Positions 47,506-55,736 of a DNA stretch of 64,000 nucleotides are shown here, one piece after another. The notes below the pieces were generated by a model, which worked only from the letters and a program-made list of their open reading frames with translations, was not told the origin of the DNA and made no database searches. Both the position numbers and the translations under genes were made by a program. Source of the stretch: Amycolatopsis marina (lineage in GTDB: Bacteria > Actinomycetota > Actinomycetes > Mycobacteriales > Pseudonocardiaceae). Where the stretch lies: positions 153,029 to 217,028 of the forward strand of contig NZ_FOKG01000014.1 of the NCBI RefSeq assembly GCF_900111885.1, written 5' to 3'. Within the stretch, counting starts at the first letter, position 1, and each line of letters starts with the position of its first letter.

Positions 47506-47535
47506 CGGCCGGGTGTCAAACAGCGGCCGGGGGAC

Positions 47536-49020
47536 TCAGTCGGCGGGGGAGTCCCGCCGGTGCCGGGCAAGCGTGTGGGCGACGTCCAGGGTCGCGGGAT
47601 ACAACCGCAGGTACAGCCCGTACAGCTCGGCGTAGTGGTCCGCCACGCCGGCATCGGGTGCGATCCGTTCCCGCACCGGATTCCAGGTGGTGATCGACAC
47701 GTCGGAGACGGCGCCTGCGGCGAGGAACGCCGCGCCGTAGCTCGCTCCGATGGTGACGCTCGGGACCTCCTGCTCCAGCCCGGTCACATCGGAGACGATG
47801 CGCGTCCACAGCCCGCCCTGCGTGCCCCCGCCGACGGCCACGATGCGCCGCACGTCGCCGCCTGCCGCCCGCATCGCGTCGACGTTGTGCCGCACCCCGA
47901 ACGCGGTCGCTTCGAGCGCGGCCCGGTACAGGTCACCCCGGGTGTGCTCCAGGGTCAACCCCGCGATCATGCCCCGCGCGTCGGGATCCGCGACCGGTGT
48001 CCGCTCGCCCGCGAAGTACGGCAGCATCAGCAGACCCCGCGCGCCCGGCCCGGCTGCGTCCGCCTCGGCGAGCAGCGTCGGGTAGTCCGGCGAGCCGAAC
48101 AACGTGCGCAGCCATTCGGTGATCGCACCCGAGGTCGCCATCCCGCCCGCGAGGTTGCGCGTCCCGGGGAGCGCGCCAACCGTGCTCCACAGTTCCGGCA
48201 CGAGCAGCCGCTCGGGCACCGTGTTGATCAGGAACATCGTGGTGCCGTACATGAGCATCAGGTCGTCGGTCTCCTGCGCGCCGACACTGACGGCCTCCGA
48301 CCACGCGTCCACCGTCCCGGTGATCACCGGCAGTTCTGCGGGCAGCCCGGTCGCGGCGGACGCGGACCGGGTGACGCGACCCGCGATCTCACCGGGCCAG
48401 CGCAGCGGCGGCAGCTCGATTCCCGGTGCGACGTGCTTGGCCCACGGCGCGTACCAGTCCTGCGCGAGTGAGTCGTAGAGCGGCACGGCCTGGCTCGCGG
48501 TGTGGTGGTCGAGTACGTACTCGCCGGTCAGCCGGTGCACCAGGAAGGAGCTCGCGGTGAACAACCGCCGTGCCCGTGCGGCCACGGCGGGCTCGTGCTC
48601 GGCGACCCAGGCGATCTTCGGCCCGACCGCCTGCGTGGACAGCACACTTCCGCACCGGTGCAGGACCTCCACACGCCCCAGTTCCGCCTCCAGCCGGGCG
48701 ATCTGGACGGTGGCGCGGGTGTCGACGCCGTAGAGGATCGCCGGGCGCACCGGGGTTCCCGCGGCGTCGGTCAGCAGTACGCAGGGACCCATGCCGCTGA
48801 CCCCCACGGCCTCCACCTCGCCGGGGTCCGCCGTGTCGAGCAGGTCCCTGGTGATCGCGACGAACCGTGCCCACCAGATCTCGGCGTCCATCTCCACGTG
48901 GCCGGGCACGGGCCGCTGCACCTGGTGTTCGCGTACCGCGCTGGTCAGCACCGTTCCGTCGTGCTCGACGAGCACGCCCTTGCTGCTCGACGTCCCGATG
49001 TCGACCCCGAGAAACGTCAC
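47536..49020 (-). CDS. FGGY-family carbohydrate kinase (gluconokinase/xylulokinase-like)
   Basis: 494 residues from the GTG at 49020, which has GGAGGAAGCCGGA upstream. FGGY signatures: VTFLGVDIGTSSSKGVLVEH (phosphate loop), VTGTVDAWSEAVSVGA, MLPYFAGERTPVADPDARG and the adenosine motif VAVGGGTQGGLWTRIVSDV. It phosphorylates a sugar or sugar acid; GERTPVADPDARG resembles gluconate and xylulose kinases, and the substrate cannot be fixed. It lies upstream of the riboswitch and need not be part of the btu unit. Confidence 0.85.
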   Translation of the reverse strand: MTFLGVDIGTSSSKGVLVEHDGTVLTSAVREHQVQRPVPGHVEMDAEIWWARFVAITRDLLDTADPGEVEAVGVSGMGPCVLLTDAAGTPVRPAILYGVDTRATVQIARLEAELGRVEVLHRCGSVLSTQAVGPKIAWVAEHEPAVAARARRLFTASSFLVHRLTGEYVLDHHTASQAVPLYDSLAQDWYAPWAKHVAPGIELPPLRWPGEIAGRVTRSASAATGLPAELPVITGTVDAWSEAVSVGAQETDDLMLMYGTTMFLINTVPERLLVPELWSTVGALPGTRNLAGGMATSGAITEWLRTLFGSPDYPTLLAEADAAGPGARGLLMLPYFAGERTPVADPDARGMIAGLTLEHTRGDLYRAALEATAFGVRHNVDAMRAAGGDVRRIVAVGGGTQGGLWTRIVSDVTGLEQEVPSVTIGASYGAAFLAAGAVSDVSITTWNPVRERIAPDAGVADHYAELYGLYLRLYPATLDVAHTLARHRRDSPAD

Positions 49021-49292
49021 TCCGGCTTCCTCCCGCGCTCCCGGCAGATCCTTCGGCAGCCGAAGGTACACAGGGGTGCGGGTGGGGAAACAGGTGCGCG
49101 TGCACCTCGGTGTCGTGTGACCTACTCGGCGTTGATCTCCGTTGAGAAGCACCAGGTCTTGGTGTGATCCCCGAAGAAGTTGACGTACAGGCTGAAGCGA
49201 CGCTGCCGAGCGACCACAGCAGCGTGCCTGCCACGGCTTACTCCACCTGCGCCGCCGCCTGCTTCGGGTCTGCGACAAGGCCTTGCACGGGG
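49021..49292. other. Gene-poor gap with a possible coding remnant
   Basis: No convincing complete gene. On the minus strand a frame ending at TAG 49122-49124 spells RFSLYVNFFGDHTKTWCFST followed by EINAE, which looks like the tail of a protein, but upstream there is no start or extended homologous-looking frame. It may be the debris of a deleted gene. The promoter of the FGGY kinase is expected here. Confidence 0.3.
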
Positions 49293-49406
49293 TCAGCGTT
49301 CGTGCAACCGGGTCTGCGGCGAGGTGCCGACCATGCGACTTTCCAGCCACTGCATGATCAGCATCGTCACCATCAGGATCACCGGAAGCATCAGCGCGGC
49401 CCACAT
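49293..49406 (-). CDS. 37-residue single-pass membrane peptide
   Basis: MWAALMLPVILMVTMLIMQW forms one strongly hydrophobic helix, followed by a short polar tail with LESRMVG and a charged end. GAGG lies 13 bases before the ATG. Its length, methionine-rich helix and amphipathic end look like a genuine small membrane protein, but no family can be named. It falls in the otherwise gene-free gap between the FGGY kinase and the cyclase gene. Confidence 0.4.
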   Translation of the reverse strand: MWAALMLPVILMVTMLIMQWLESRMVGTSPQTRLHER

Positions 49407-49455
49407 GGTCTGGGAGTACCTCGGGCAGGTGTGGCGCAAACCCGATCTCCAACGG

Positions 49456-49485
49456 AACTGCCAACTCAGCCCCGAAACTGCCGAC
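49456..49485. repeat. Second locus of the GAGTTGGCAGTT element
   Basis: On the minus strand GGCAGTTTCGGGGCT is followed by GAGTTGGCAGTT. This matches the spacing and linker (GGCAGTT-yCGGGGC) of the repeat at 21872-21904, in opposite orientation and with the first unit degenerate. It lies just downstream of the cyclase stop. Confidence 0.55.
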
Positions 49486-49491
49486 CCGGAG

Positions 49492-50406
49492 TCAGACTGG
49501 GAGGCGGGCGAAGGCGCGGACGGGGATGGTGCCGAATCCTTCGATGCGCAGTGGCGCGGCGGTGAACGTCGCGCCGGTCGGGGGCAGTTGATCGAGGCCG
49601 GTCAGGTGTTCGACGACGGGGATGCCCGCGGCGAGCAGCACGGTGTGCGCCGGCCGCTCGCCGTCGTCGATGTCGTCGATGTTGAGCGCGTCGATGCCGA
49701 CCAGCGCGGCGCCGTGGTCGGCGAGCCACTGCGCGCCCGCTCGGGTGAGGAAGTGCCGTTCCTCCGCATACGCCGGGGTGCCGAACCTGGCGTCGTCACC
49801 GGTGTGCAGTAGGACGGCCGCGCCGCGGACGTCCAGCGCCGCCAGTGCTCCGACGTCGACGCCGTACTGCCGCGAGCCGGTCACGCGGGCGACGACCGCG
49901 GGCAGGTCCACGGACCCGGCGAGGCTCACCGAACTGAGGTCGGCGCCGCCGGGAAACCGGTGGTACGGCGCGTCGAGGTAGGTGCCGGTGTTACCGACCA
50001 GGGTGAGCGTGTCGATGGCGAACTCGGTGCCTTCGGCGTAGTGCTCCCTCGACGCCACACGGGAAAGGTGCGGCTCGATGCTGGGCGCGGGAAGCCCAGG
50101 ATATGTCGTCATCCCCGCGCGGATCACGTGGCTGAGCTCGACCAGTCGCCCCTGCTTCCCGGCGGGGGCGGAGCCGTGATCAGCGGGGCCTCCACGAGTT
50201 CCCTTGTGCGGCTCCTCGATGATCCGCACATTGCTGAGCTCGACCGAATCGGTCATCAGCAGCCCGAGCGAGGCGACGAAGAGCGCACCGATCTCGGTCA
50301 CGCCGACGTCAGGTGACGGCACGTCCACCCGGAACTCGCGGACGCTCAGGTCGCCGCCGTTGCTGAACTCGATCTTGGCGTCGAAGCAGGCGCGGTACTC
50401 GGGCAA
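49492..50406 (-). CDS. Cyclase-family hydrolase with fused N-terminal domain
   Basis: 304 residues from a TTG at 50406 preceded by AGGAGG. Residues 1-70 form a separate small domain (EYRACFDAKIEFSNGGDLSV to VRIIEEPHKG), then a cyclase/kynurenine-formamidase-type domain from about residue 86. The metal motif HxGTHxDxPxH reads N139-TGT-Y143-L-D145-AP-Y-H149, so two of the usual histidines are replaced. Activity on amides, lactones or polyketide-like rings is possible but metal binding must differ. It follows a TetR gene on the same strand with a 47-bp gap. Confidence 0.75.
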   Translation of the reverse strand: MPEYRACFDAKIEFSNGGDLSVREFRVDVPSPDVGVTEIGALFVASLGLLMTDSVELSNVRIIEEPHKGTRGGPADHGSAPAGKQGRLVELSHVIRAGMTTYPGLPAPSIEPHLSRVASREHYAEGTEFAIDTLTLVGNTGTYLDAPYHRFPGGADLSSVSLAGSVDLPAVVARVTGSRQYGVDVGALAALDVRGAAVLLHTGDDARFGTPAYAEERHFLTRAGAQWLADHGAALVGIDALNIDDIDDGERPAHTVLLAAGIPVVEHLTGLDQLPPTGATFTAAPLRIEGFGTIPVRAFARLPV

Positions 50407-50453
50407 GAGTCCTCCTGGTGCTGTTGTTGATCGATCGGCATGTCCCGGCAACG

Positions 50454-51227
50454 CTATGGCTTGCTGGCCGCCTCGATACCGTCCAGGAGCCGGTTCAGAC
50501 CGAACTCGTACGCTTCCATGGCCTGGTCGACGGCGCTGGCCTCGAAGCCGCCCTTGCTCCAGACCTCGGTCATCGTCGGATGGCGTTCGGTGTCGAAGTA
50601 GTTCTCCCAGAACGACATCCGCTGGTGCCACCACGTGTCCTCGGACTCGCCCGTGACTTGCGCGAGGTGAATGTTGTCGGCCTCGAGAGCGGCGTGCGCG
50701 TCCACGTAGGTGCCGATGCTGCTCGCCGCGGCGGCGACCTGGCGCGGGCTCAGGCCAAGCCCGGCCACGGTGGACAGCAGGTACTCGTCCCCGGCCATGA
50801 CCCCTGGCCCCAGCGCGGGCCGCACGGTGGACACCTGCCGTAGCCAGGGGTGGCGGCGGTACATGGCACGTGTCCGGTCGGAGTAGAGGATCACCTGGTC
50901 GCGCCAGTCAGGCGGTCTTGGCTCGCCCGGCGCCGGGAACTCCCGCTCGCTGAGCACCGCGTCGACCATCAGGTCGAGCAACTCGTTCTTCGCCGGCACG
51001 TAGGTGTAGAGCGTCATGGTCCCGACTCCGAGCTCCTTCGCGACGCGGTGCATCGAGGTCGCCGCGAGGCCGTCGGCGTCGGCCACCGCGATCGCCGAGG
51101 CGACGATCCGGTCGACGGAGAGGCCGGGCTTCCGGCCACGCGGCGGCTCGGGCGACGTGGTCCGGTCGCGCCAGAGCAGCGCGAGACTGCGGTCCGGGTC
51201 GCCCTTGCCGCTGTGTTCGACCGTCAT
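50454..51227 (-). CDS. TetR-family regulator of the NmrA/UvrA2 locus
   Basis: 257 residues. The TetR helix-turn-helix is extended (SVDRIVASAIAVADADGLAA, then HRVAKELGVGTMTLYTYVPA), with a C-terminal TetR_C-type ligand domain containing WLRQVSTVRPALGPGVMAGD. This subgroup commonly controls drug-response genes. It is divergent from the NmrA-like gene, with a strong inverted repeat in the shared gap. Confidence 0.88.
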   Translation of the reverse strand: MTVEHSGKGDPDRSLALLWRDRTTSPEPPRGRKPGLSVDRIVASAIAVADADGLAATSMHRVAKELGVGTMTLYTYVPAKNELLDLMVDAVLSEREFPAPGEPRPPDWRDQVILYSDRTRAMYRRHPWLRQVSTVRPALGPGVMAGDEYLLSTVAGLGLSPRQVAAAASSIGTYVDAHAALEADNIHLAQVTGESEDTWWHQRMSFWENYFDTERHPTMTEVWSKGGFEASAVDQAMEAYEFGLNRLLDGIEAASKP

Positions 51228-51284
51228 CGTCGCTGTCCGCTCGTCGTCTGGTCACCGTAGGTCACGAACTGGATCCTATATTCC

Positions 51285-51320
51285 CGTATGGTGTACGGTA
51301 GATATCTCGTACGGCATACG
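51285..51320. promoter_or_regulatory. Inverted repeat between tetR and the NmrA-like gene, probable operator
   Basis: CGTATGGTGTACG (51285-51297) and CGTACGGCATACG (51308-51320) are complementary at 11 of 13 positions, with the spacer GTAGATATCT. It lies 12 bp before the GTG at 51332, in the gap shared with the divergent TetR gene, so it probably controls both directions. Confidence 0.7.
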
Positions 51321-51331
51321 ACAAGAGGTGG

Positions 51332-52174
51332 GTGACAGTGCCGGTTCTGGTCACGGGAGCGACAGGAAACGTCGGCAGGCTGCTGGTCGACGAACTGGTG
51401 GCGGAGGAAGTGCCGGTACGGGCACTGACCGTCAACCCGGAGAAGGCAGCGCTGCCGTCCGGGGTCGAGGTGGCGAAGGGTTACCTGGGGCGGCCGGAAA
51501 CACTGCCCGCGGCGCTCGCGGGAGTCGACACGGTGTATCTCGCGCCGCTGGCCGAGACGGTGCGCGAGTTCACCGAACTGGCGAAGCAGGCCGGTGTGCG
51601 CCGGGTTGTGGTGCTCTCGGGCAGCAACGCCGACGACGAGCCGCAGCCAGGGTCGAGCGGGGTGGACTTCGCGATCGTGGAGCGCGCTGTCGAGGCTGCC
51701 GGGTTCGCGTGGACGTACCTGCGGCCCGGCGTGTTCATGAACAACACCCTCGGCTGGGCCGAGTCCATCCGGACCGAGGGCGTGGTTCGCGAAGCCTTCG
51801 GGCACGCCACCCAGACCCCGATCGACCTGGGGGACATCGCCGCGGTGGCCGCCAGGGTCATCGTCGAGGACGGGCACGTCGGCGCCAAGTACACGTTGAG
51901 CGGCCCCGAGGCGATCACCCAGGTAGAGCAGGTCGAGGCCATCGGCACCGCACTGGGCAGGCACGTGCGGTTCCAGGAGCTCACCCGGGCGCAGGCCCGG
52001 CAGGAGTGGATCGGCGCAGGCGTGCCCGCCGACGTCACCGACTGGTTGCTCGACGGCTTTGCCCAGTCCGCAGCCCACCCGCAGGTACCGACCGACACCG
52101 TCGAGAAGCTCACCGGCCGCCGCGCGAAGACCTACGCCGAATGGGCGGTGGACAACGTCGACGCCTTCCGCTGA
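51332..52174 (+). CDS. NmrA-like NAD(P)-binding reductase
   Basis: 280 residues from a GTG. Rossmann motif VLVTGATGNVGRLLVDELVA, followed by VRALTVNPEKA for cofactor binding and WTYLRPGVFMNNTLGWAESI in the substrate region, typical of NmrA/quinone oxidoreductase-2-like proteins. The catalytic YxxxK is not obvious. It precedes the UvrA2 gene by 4 bp and responds to the divergent TetR; a role in quinone or drug reduction or redox sensing is inferred. Confidence 0.8.
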   Translation: MTVPVLVTGATGNVGRLLVDELVAEEVPVRALTVNPEKAALPSGVEVAKGYLGRPETLPAALAGVDTVYLAPLAETVREFTELAKQAGVRRVVVLSGSNADDEPQPGSSGVDFAIVERAVEAAGFAWTYLRPGVFMNNTLGWAESIRTEGVVREAFGHATQTPIDLGDIAAVAARVIVEDGHVGAKYTLSGPEAITQVEQVEAIGTALGRHVRFQELTRAQARQEWIGAGVPADVTDWLLDGFAQSAAHPQVPTDTVEKLTGRRAKTYAEWAVDNVDAFR

Positions 52175-52178
52175 GCGA

Positions 52179-54497
52179 ATGTCGCTGAGCCACACCTACG
52201 TCCCCCTGCCTGACGAAGGAGAACAGTTGCAGACCGACCTCATCCAGGTGATCGGCGCGCGAGAGAACAACCTCAAGAACATCTCGGTGAGCATTCCGAA
52301 GCGGCAGATCACGGTGTTCACCGGCGTGTCCGGCTCGGGAAAGTCGTCGCTGGTCTTCGACACCATCGCGGCCGAGGCACAGCGACAGCTCAACGAGACG
52401 TTCACCGCCTTCGTGCGCAACTTCCTGCCGAGCAACGGGCAACCGGACGTCGACTCGATCGAGAACATCTCCGCCGCGATCATCATCGACCAGAAGCGGC
52501 TCGGCGGGAACTCCCGCTCGACGGTCGGCACGATCACCGACATCAACCCGTTGCTACGCCTGCTGTTCTCCCGTGCCGGGCAGCCCCACGCCGGGTACTC
52601 GAACGTCTTCTCCTTCAACGACCCGCAGGGAATGTGCCCGGAGTGCGACGGCCTCGGCCGGACCGTGCAGCTCGATCTCGACGTCTTCCTCGACCGGTCG
52701 AAATCCCTCAACGAGGGTGCGATCCGCCATCCGGACTTCGCCGTGGGCAACTGGTACTGGGGTATCTACGCCAACTCCGGCTTCTTCGACAACGACAAGC
52801 CACTCGCCGAGTACACCGACGACGAGTGGAAGACCCTGCTGCACGGCCAGGCCACGATGACGGTGGAGTGGCAGGGCGGCACGATGAACTCGAAGTACGA
52901 GGGCCTCGTCGATCGCTTCACCAGGTTGTACATCAAGAAGGACGGGATGTCCGAGCGCAACCGCGAGATCTTCCAGCGGTTCGTCACCTCGGCCCGCTGC
53001 CCGGCCTGTGGCGGAACCCGGCTGGGCAGCGCGGCCCTCGGCTCGCGGATCGCGGGCCACAACATCGCGGACCTCACCGCGATGGAGGCGAGTGACCTCG
53101 TGGACGTGCTTGCCCGCCTCGACGTCCCCACGGCGAAACCCGTGCTGGAAGGACTGCTGGACCGGATCGGCAACCTCGTCGCGATCGGTCTGGGATATCT
53201 CAGTCTCGACCGGGAGACCACCACGCTGTCCGGCGGGGAGTCCCAGCGGATCAAGATGGTGCGCCACCTCTCCAGCAGTCTCACCGACATGATGTACGTC
53301 TTCGACGAGCCCAGCGTCGGCCTGCACGCGAGGGACGTGCACCGGCTCAAGGAACTGCTGGTCAAGCTGCGCGACAAGGGAAACACCGTGCTCGTGGTCG
53401 AGCACGACCCGGACGTGATCGCACTCGCCGACCACGTGATCGACATCGGCCCGGCCGCGGGCACGAAGGGCGGCGAGGTGGTGTTCCAGGGCAGCGTCGC
53501 AGAACTCGCCAAGGCGGACACACCCACCGGCCGGTTCCTGACGAATGCGTTGCCGCTGAAGACCGAACCAAGACGGCACGACGGTGCCCTGCCCGTCGCC
53601 AACGCCACCAGTCACAACCTGAAAGACGTCACGGTGGATTTCCCGGCCGGGGTGCTCACGGTCGTGACCGGTGTCGCGGGCTCCGGCAAGAGCTCGCTGG
53701 TCAACGACGCGTTTCTCGGCGCGCATCCGGACGCGATCGTCATCGACCAGTCCGCGGTGAGCACCTCCCGCCGGTCCAACACCGCGACCTACACCGGACT
53801 GCTGGACGGGATCCGGAAGCTCTTCGCCAAGGCCAACAACGTCAGCCCCTCGTTGTTCAGCGCCAACTCGAAGGGCGCCTGCGGCAACTGCCAGGGGCTC
53901 GGGGTGCTCTACACCGACCTCGCGTTCATGGAGGGCCTGAAGTCACCGTGCGAGGTCTGCGACGGGCGGCGGTTTTCCGAGGACGTCCTCAAGCACACCC
54001 TGCGGGGCCGGTCGATCAGCGACGTGCTGGAGATGACCGCCGCGGAGGCGGGCGACTTCTTCCCGGAACGGAAACTGCACGAGGTGCTACGGGCGATCAA
54101 CGAGGTCGGGCTGGACTACCTCACGCTGGGCCAGCCGCTGAGCACGTTGTCCGGCGGGGAATGCCAGCGTCTCAAGCTGGCGACCGAACTGCACAAGGCA
54201 GGCACGATCTACGTGCTGGACGAGCCGACGACCGGACTGCACATGTCCGACGTCGGGCACCTGCTGGAGATCCTCGACCGGCTGGTGGACGGCGGGAACA
54301 CCGTCATCGTGATCGAGCACAACCTGGACGTGATCAAGAACGCCGACTGGGTGATCGATCTCGGTCCGGAAGGGGGCAGCGGGGGCGGACAGGTGCTTTT
54401 CGAGGGCACACCCGCCGAGTTGGTGGGGGCCCGCGGCTCCCACACCGCGGAGTTCCTCCACAGGAGCCTGGCTTTCGAATCCCGTCGCGGGAACTAG
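52179..54497 (+). CDS. UvrA2/DrrC-type excinuclease subunit (drug resistance)
   Basis: 772 residues, shorter than housekeeping UvrA (about 950) and lacking room for the UvrB-binding domain, as in class II UvrA proteins such as DrrC. Two ABC modules: Walker A GVSGSGKSS (about residue 45) and GVAGSGKSS; signatures LSGGESQRIKMVRHLS and LSGGECQRLKLATELHKAG. Zinc-finger cysteine pairs CPECDG, CPACGG, CGNCQG and CEVCDG are present. Such proteins remove DNA-binding drugs. The TetR-NmrA-UvrA2 set looks like an inducible drug-response unit. It ends one base before a convergent gene. Confidence 0.87.
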   Translation: MSLSHTYVPLPDEGEQLQTDLIQVIGARENNLKNISVSIPKRQITVFTGVSGSGKSSLVFDTIAAEAQRQLNETFTAFVRNFLPSNGQPDVDSIENISAAIIIDQKRLGGNSRSTVGTITDINPLLRLLFSRAGQPHAGYSNVFSFNDPQGMCPECDGLGRTVQLDLDVFLDRSKSLNEGAIRHPDFAVGNWYWGIYANSGFFDNDKPLAEYTDDEWKTLLHGQATMTVEWQGGTMNSKYEGLVDRFTRLYIKKDGMSERNREIFQRFVTSARCPACGGTRLGSAALGSRIAGHNIADLTAMEASDLVDVLARLDVPTAKPVLEGLLDRIGNLVAIGLGYLSLDRETTTLSGGESQRIKMVRHLSSSLTDMMYVFDEPSVGLHARDVHRLKELLVKLRDKGNTVLVVEHDPDVIALADHVIDIGPAAGTKGGEVVFQGSVAELAKADTPTGRFLTNALPLKTEPRRHDGALPVANATSHNLKDVTVDFPAGVLTVVTGVAGSGKSSLVNDAFLGAHPDAIVIDQSAVSTSRRSNTATYTGLLDGIRKLFAKANNVSPSLFSANSKGACGNCQGLGVLYTDLAFMEGLKSPCEVCDGRRFSEDVLKHTLRGRSISDVLEMTAAEAGDFFPERKLHEVLRAINEVGLDYLTLGQPLSTLSGGECQRLKLATELHKAGTIYVLDEPTTGLHMSDVGHLLEILDRLVDGGNTVIVIEHNLDVIKNADWVIDLGPEGGSGGGQVLFEGTPAELVGARGSHTAEFLHRSLAFESRRGN

Positions 54498-54498
54498 G

Positions 54499-54846
54499 TC
54501 AGCTGCCGGGACCTGGCAGGCCGATGCGGGCGTGCGCTGCCCGTACGGCTGCCAGGCCCTCGTCGGCAATCTGCTTGGCGAGATTGTAGTCCTGAACGGA
54601 GTTCGCGGTCGCGAGGACGGCGCCCGCGCTGTTCCAGCGTTCCCGGCCCGCGCGCAGCAAGCGCACGGCCTCGGGGTCCGCGGTCACCACCGGGTCCTCG
54701 ACGTAGTGGCCGAGCAGTGCGGCCCGGGCACGCGCCGAGATGGCTTCCTTGCCGCCCGCTGTGCGCCTGTTGTGCTGGAAGAGCACCGGAGCGGCGGCCC
54801 CGGCCGCGAGCACCAGCGCGCCGAGCGTGTACCACTGCCACGTCAT
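54499..54846 (-). CDS. Membrane-anchored helical protein, third of an unknown trio
   Basis: 115 residues: one N-terminal membrane segment (WYTLGALVLAAGAAAPVLF), then a cytoplasmic helical tail containing GHYVEDPVVTADPEAVRLLR and NLAKQIADEGLAAVRAA. No known domain recognised. The ATG overlaps the previous stop (ATGA). The tail resembles those of the two proteins encoded upstream. Confidence 0.65.
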   Translation of the reverse strand: MTWQWYTLGALVLAAGAAAPVLFQHNRRTAGGKEAISARARAALLGHYVEDPVVTADPEAVRLLRAGRERWNSAGAVLATANSVQDYNLAKQIADEGLAAVRAAHARIGLPGPGS

Positions 54847-55736
54847 CTGCGCAGTTCCTTCTCCAGTTCGTCCACCTCGGCCCGTACCTCGTCCAGTTGG
54901 CCGCGTTCGTCCGCCTCGCGGAATCGGTGCAGCGTTTCCACGTATCGTTGCGCTGCCTCGGCATTCGCCGCGCCGGGCTCGTGCAGGACGATGTCGGCCA
55001 GCCGGTTCAACCGTGCGTCGAGAGCCGATCTGAGGCGGGAGCGGGCCCGTTCGGTTCTGGCCTTCCGCCGCGCGGCCAGCGCCGCGGATCGGAGGATCAG
55101 GAACAGCACGACGGTGCAGGCGACCATAGCCGCCGCCGTCAGCGCGAGCCTGCCGAAGGTCGGCAGATCGGGAACCGTTCCCCTGCGGGGCAACTTCCCG
55201 TACTGCTCGCCGGCCTCGGCGTCGAACGCGAGGACGTACTCCTCGATCTCGGGGGTCCGGTCGGTCTCGGTCGTCCGGTAGCTCCACGCGGTCTCGGCCG
55301 CGATGATGACGCCGAGTGCGAACCTGTCGGCGTCCTCGTCGGTCTGGGTGGGGTCGGGGAAGTCCGGGCCGTTGCAGTAGGCGCTGTCGTACTCGCCGTC
55401 CTTGTCCGCGGCGAAGACGATGACGAGGTTGGTCGGCGCCAGCTCGGCGATGTCCTTGCACAGGTCCCGGTTCGGCTGGTCGCTGTCCGCGTACTCCTGC
55501 AGCGGCGCTGTTCCCAGTATCGCCGCGACGATCGCCCGGTCGCCGATCACCGTCCGAGCACGGTCGGGATTCACGAGCCCCGGCGCGTCCTCGGCCACAT
55601 GGACAGAGCTCTCGCGCAGCGATCCGGCGATGGAGCGAGCCAGATCACTCGTCGACCGCCACGGCTGCATCGCCGCGAAGAAGCCGATCAGTCCGATGAC
55701 CGCCGCGGCGACGACCCAGGACGTAATCCGGTTCAC
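54843..55736 (-). CDS. Two-pass membrane protein, second of the unknown trio
   Basis: 297 residues from a GTG coupled to the previous stop (GTGA). One membrane segment near residues 5-22, an extracytoplasmic domain of about 180 residues with paired cysteines (RDLCKDI, SAYCNGP) and PTNLVIVFAADKDGEYDSA, a second membrane segment (LALTAAAMVACTVVLFLILR), then a coiled-coil tail rich in Arg, Ala and Glu. I do not recognise a family. The two cysteines could form a disulfide outside the cell. Confidence 0.65.
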   Translation of the reverse strand: MNRITSWVVAAAVIGLIGFFAAMQPWRSTSDLARSIAGSLRESSVHVAEDAPGLVNPDRARTVIGDRAIVAAILGTAPLQEYADSDQPNRDLCKDIAELAPTNLVIVFAADKDGEYDSAYCNGPDFPDPTQTDEDADRFALGVIIAAETAWSYRTTETDRTPEIEEYVLAFDAEAGEQYGKLPRRGTVPDLPTFGRLALTAAAMVACTVVLFLILRSAALAARRKARTERARSRLRSALDARLNRLADIVLHEPGAANAEAAQRYVETLHRFREADERGQLDEVRAEVDELEKELRR

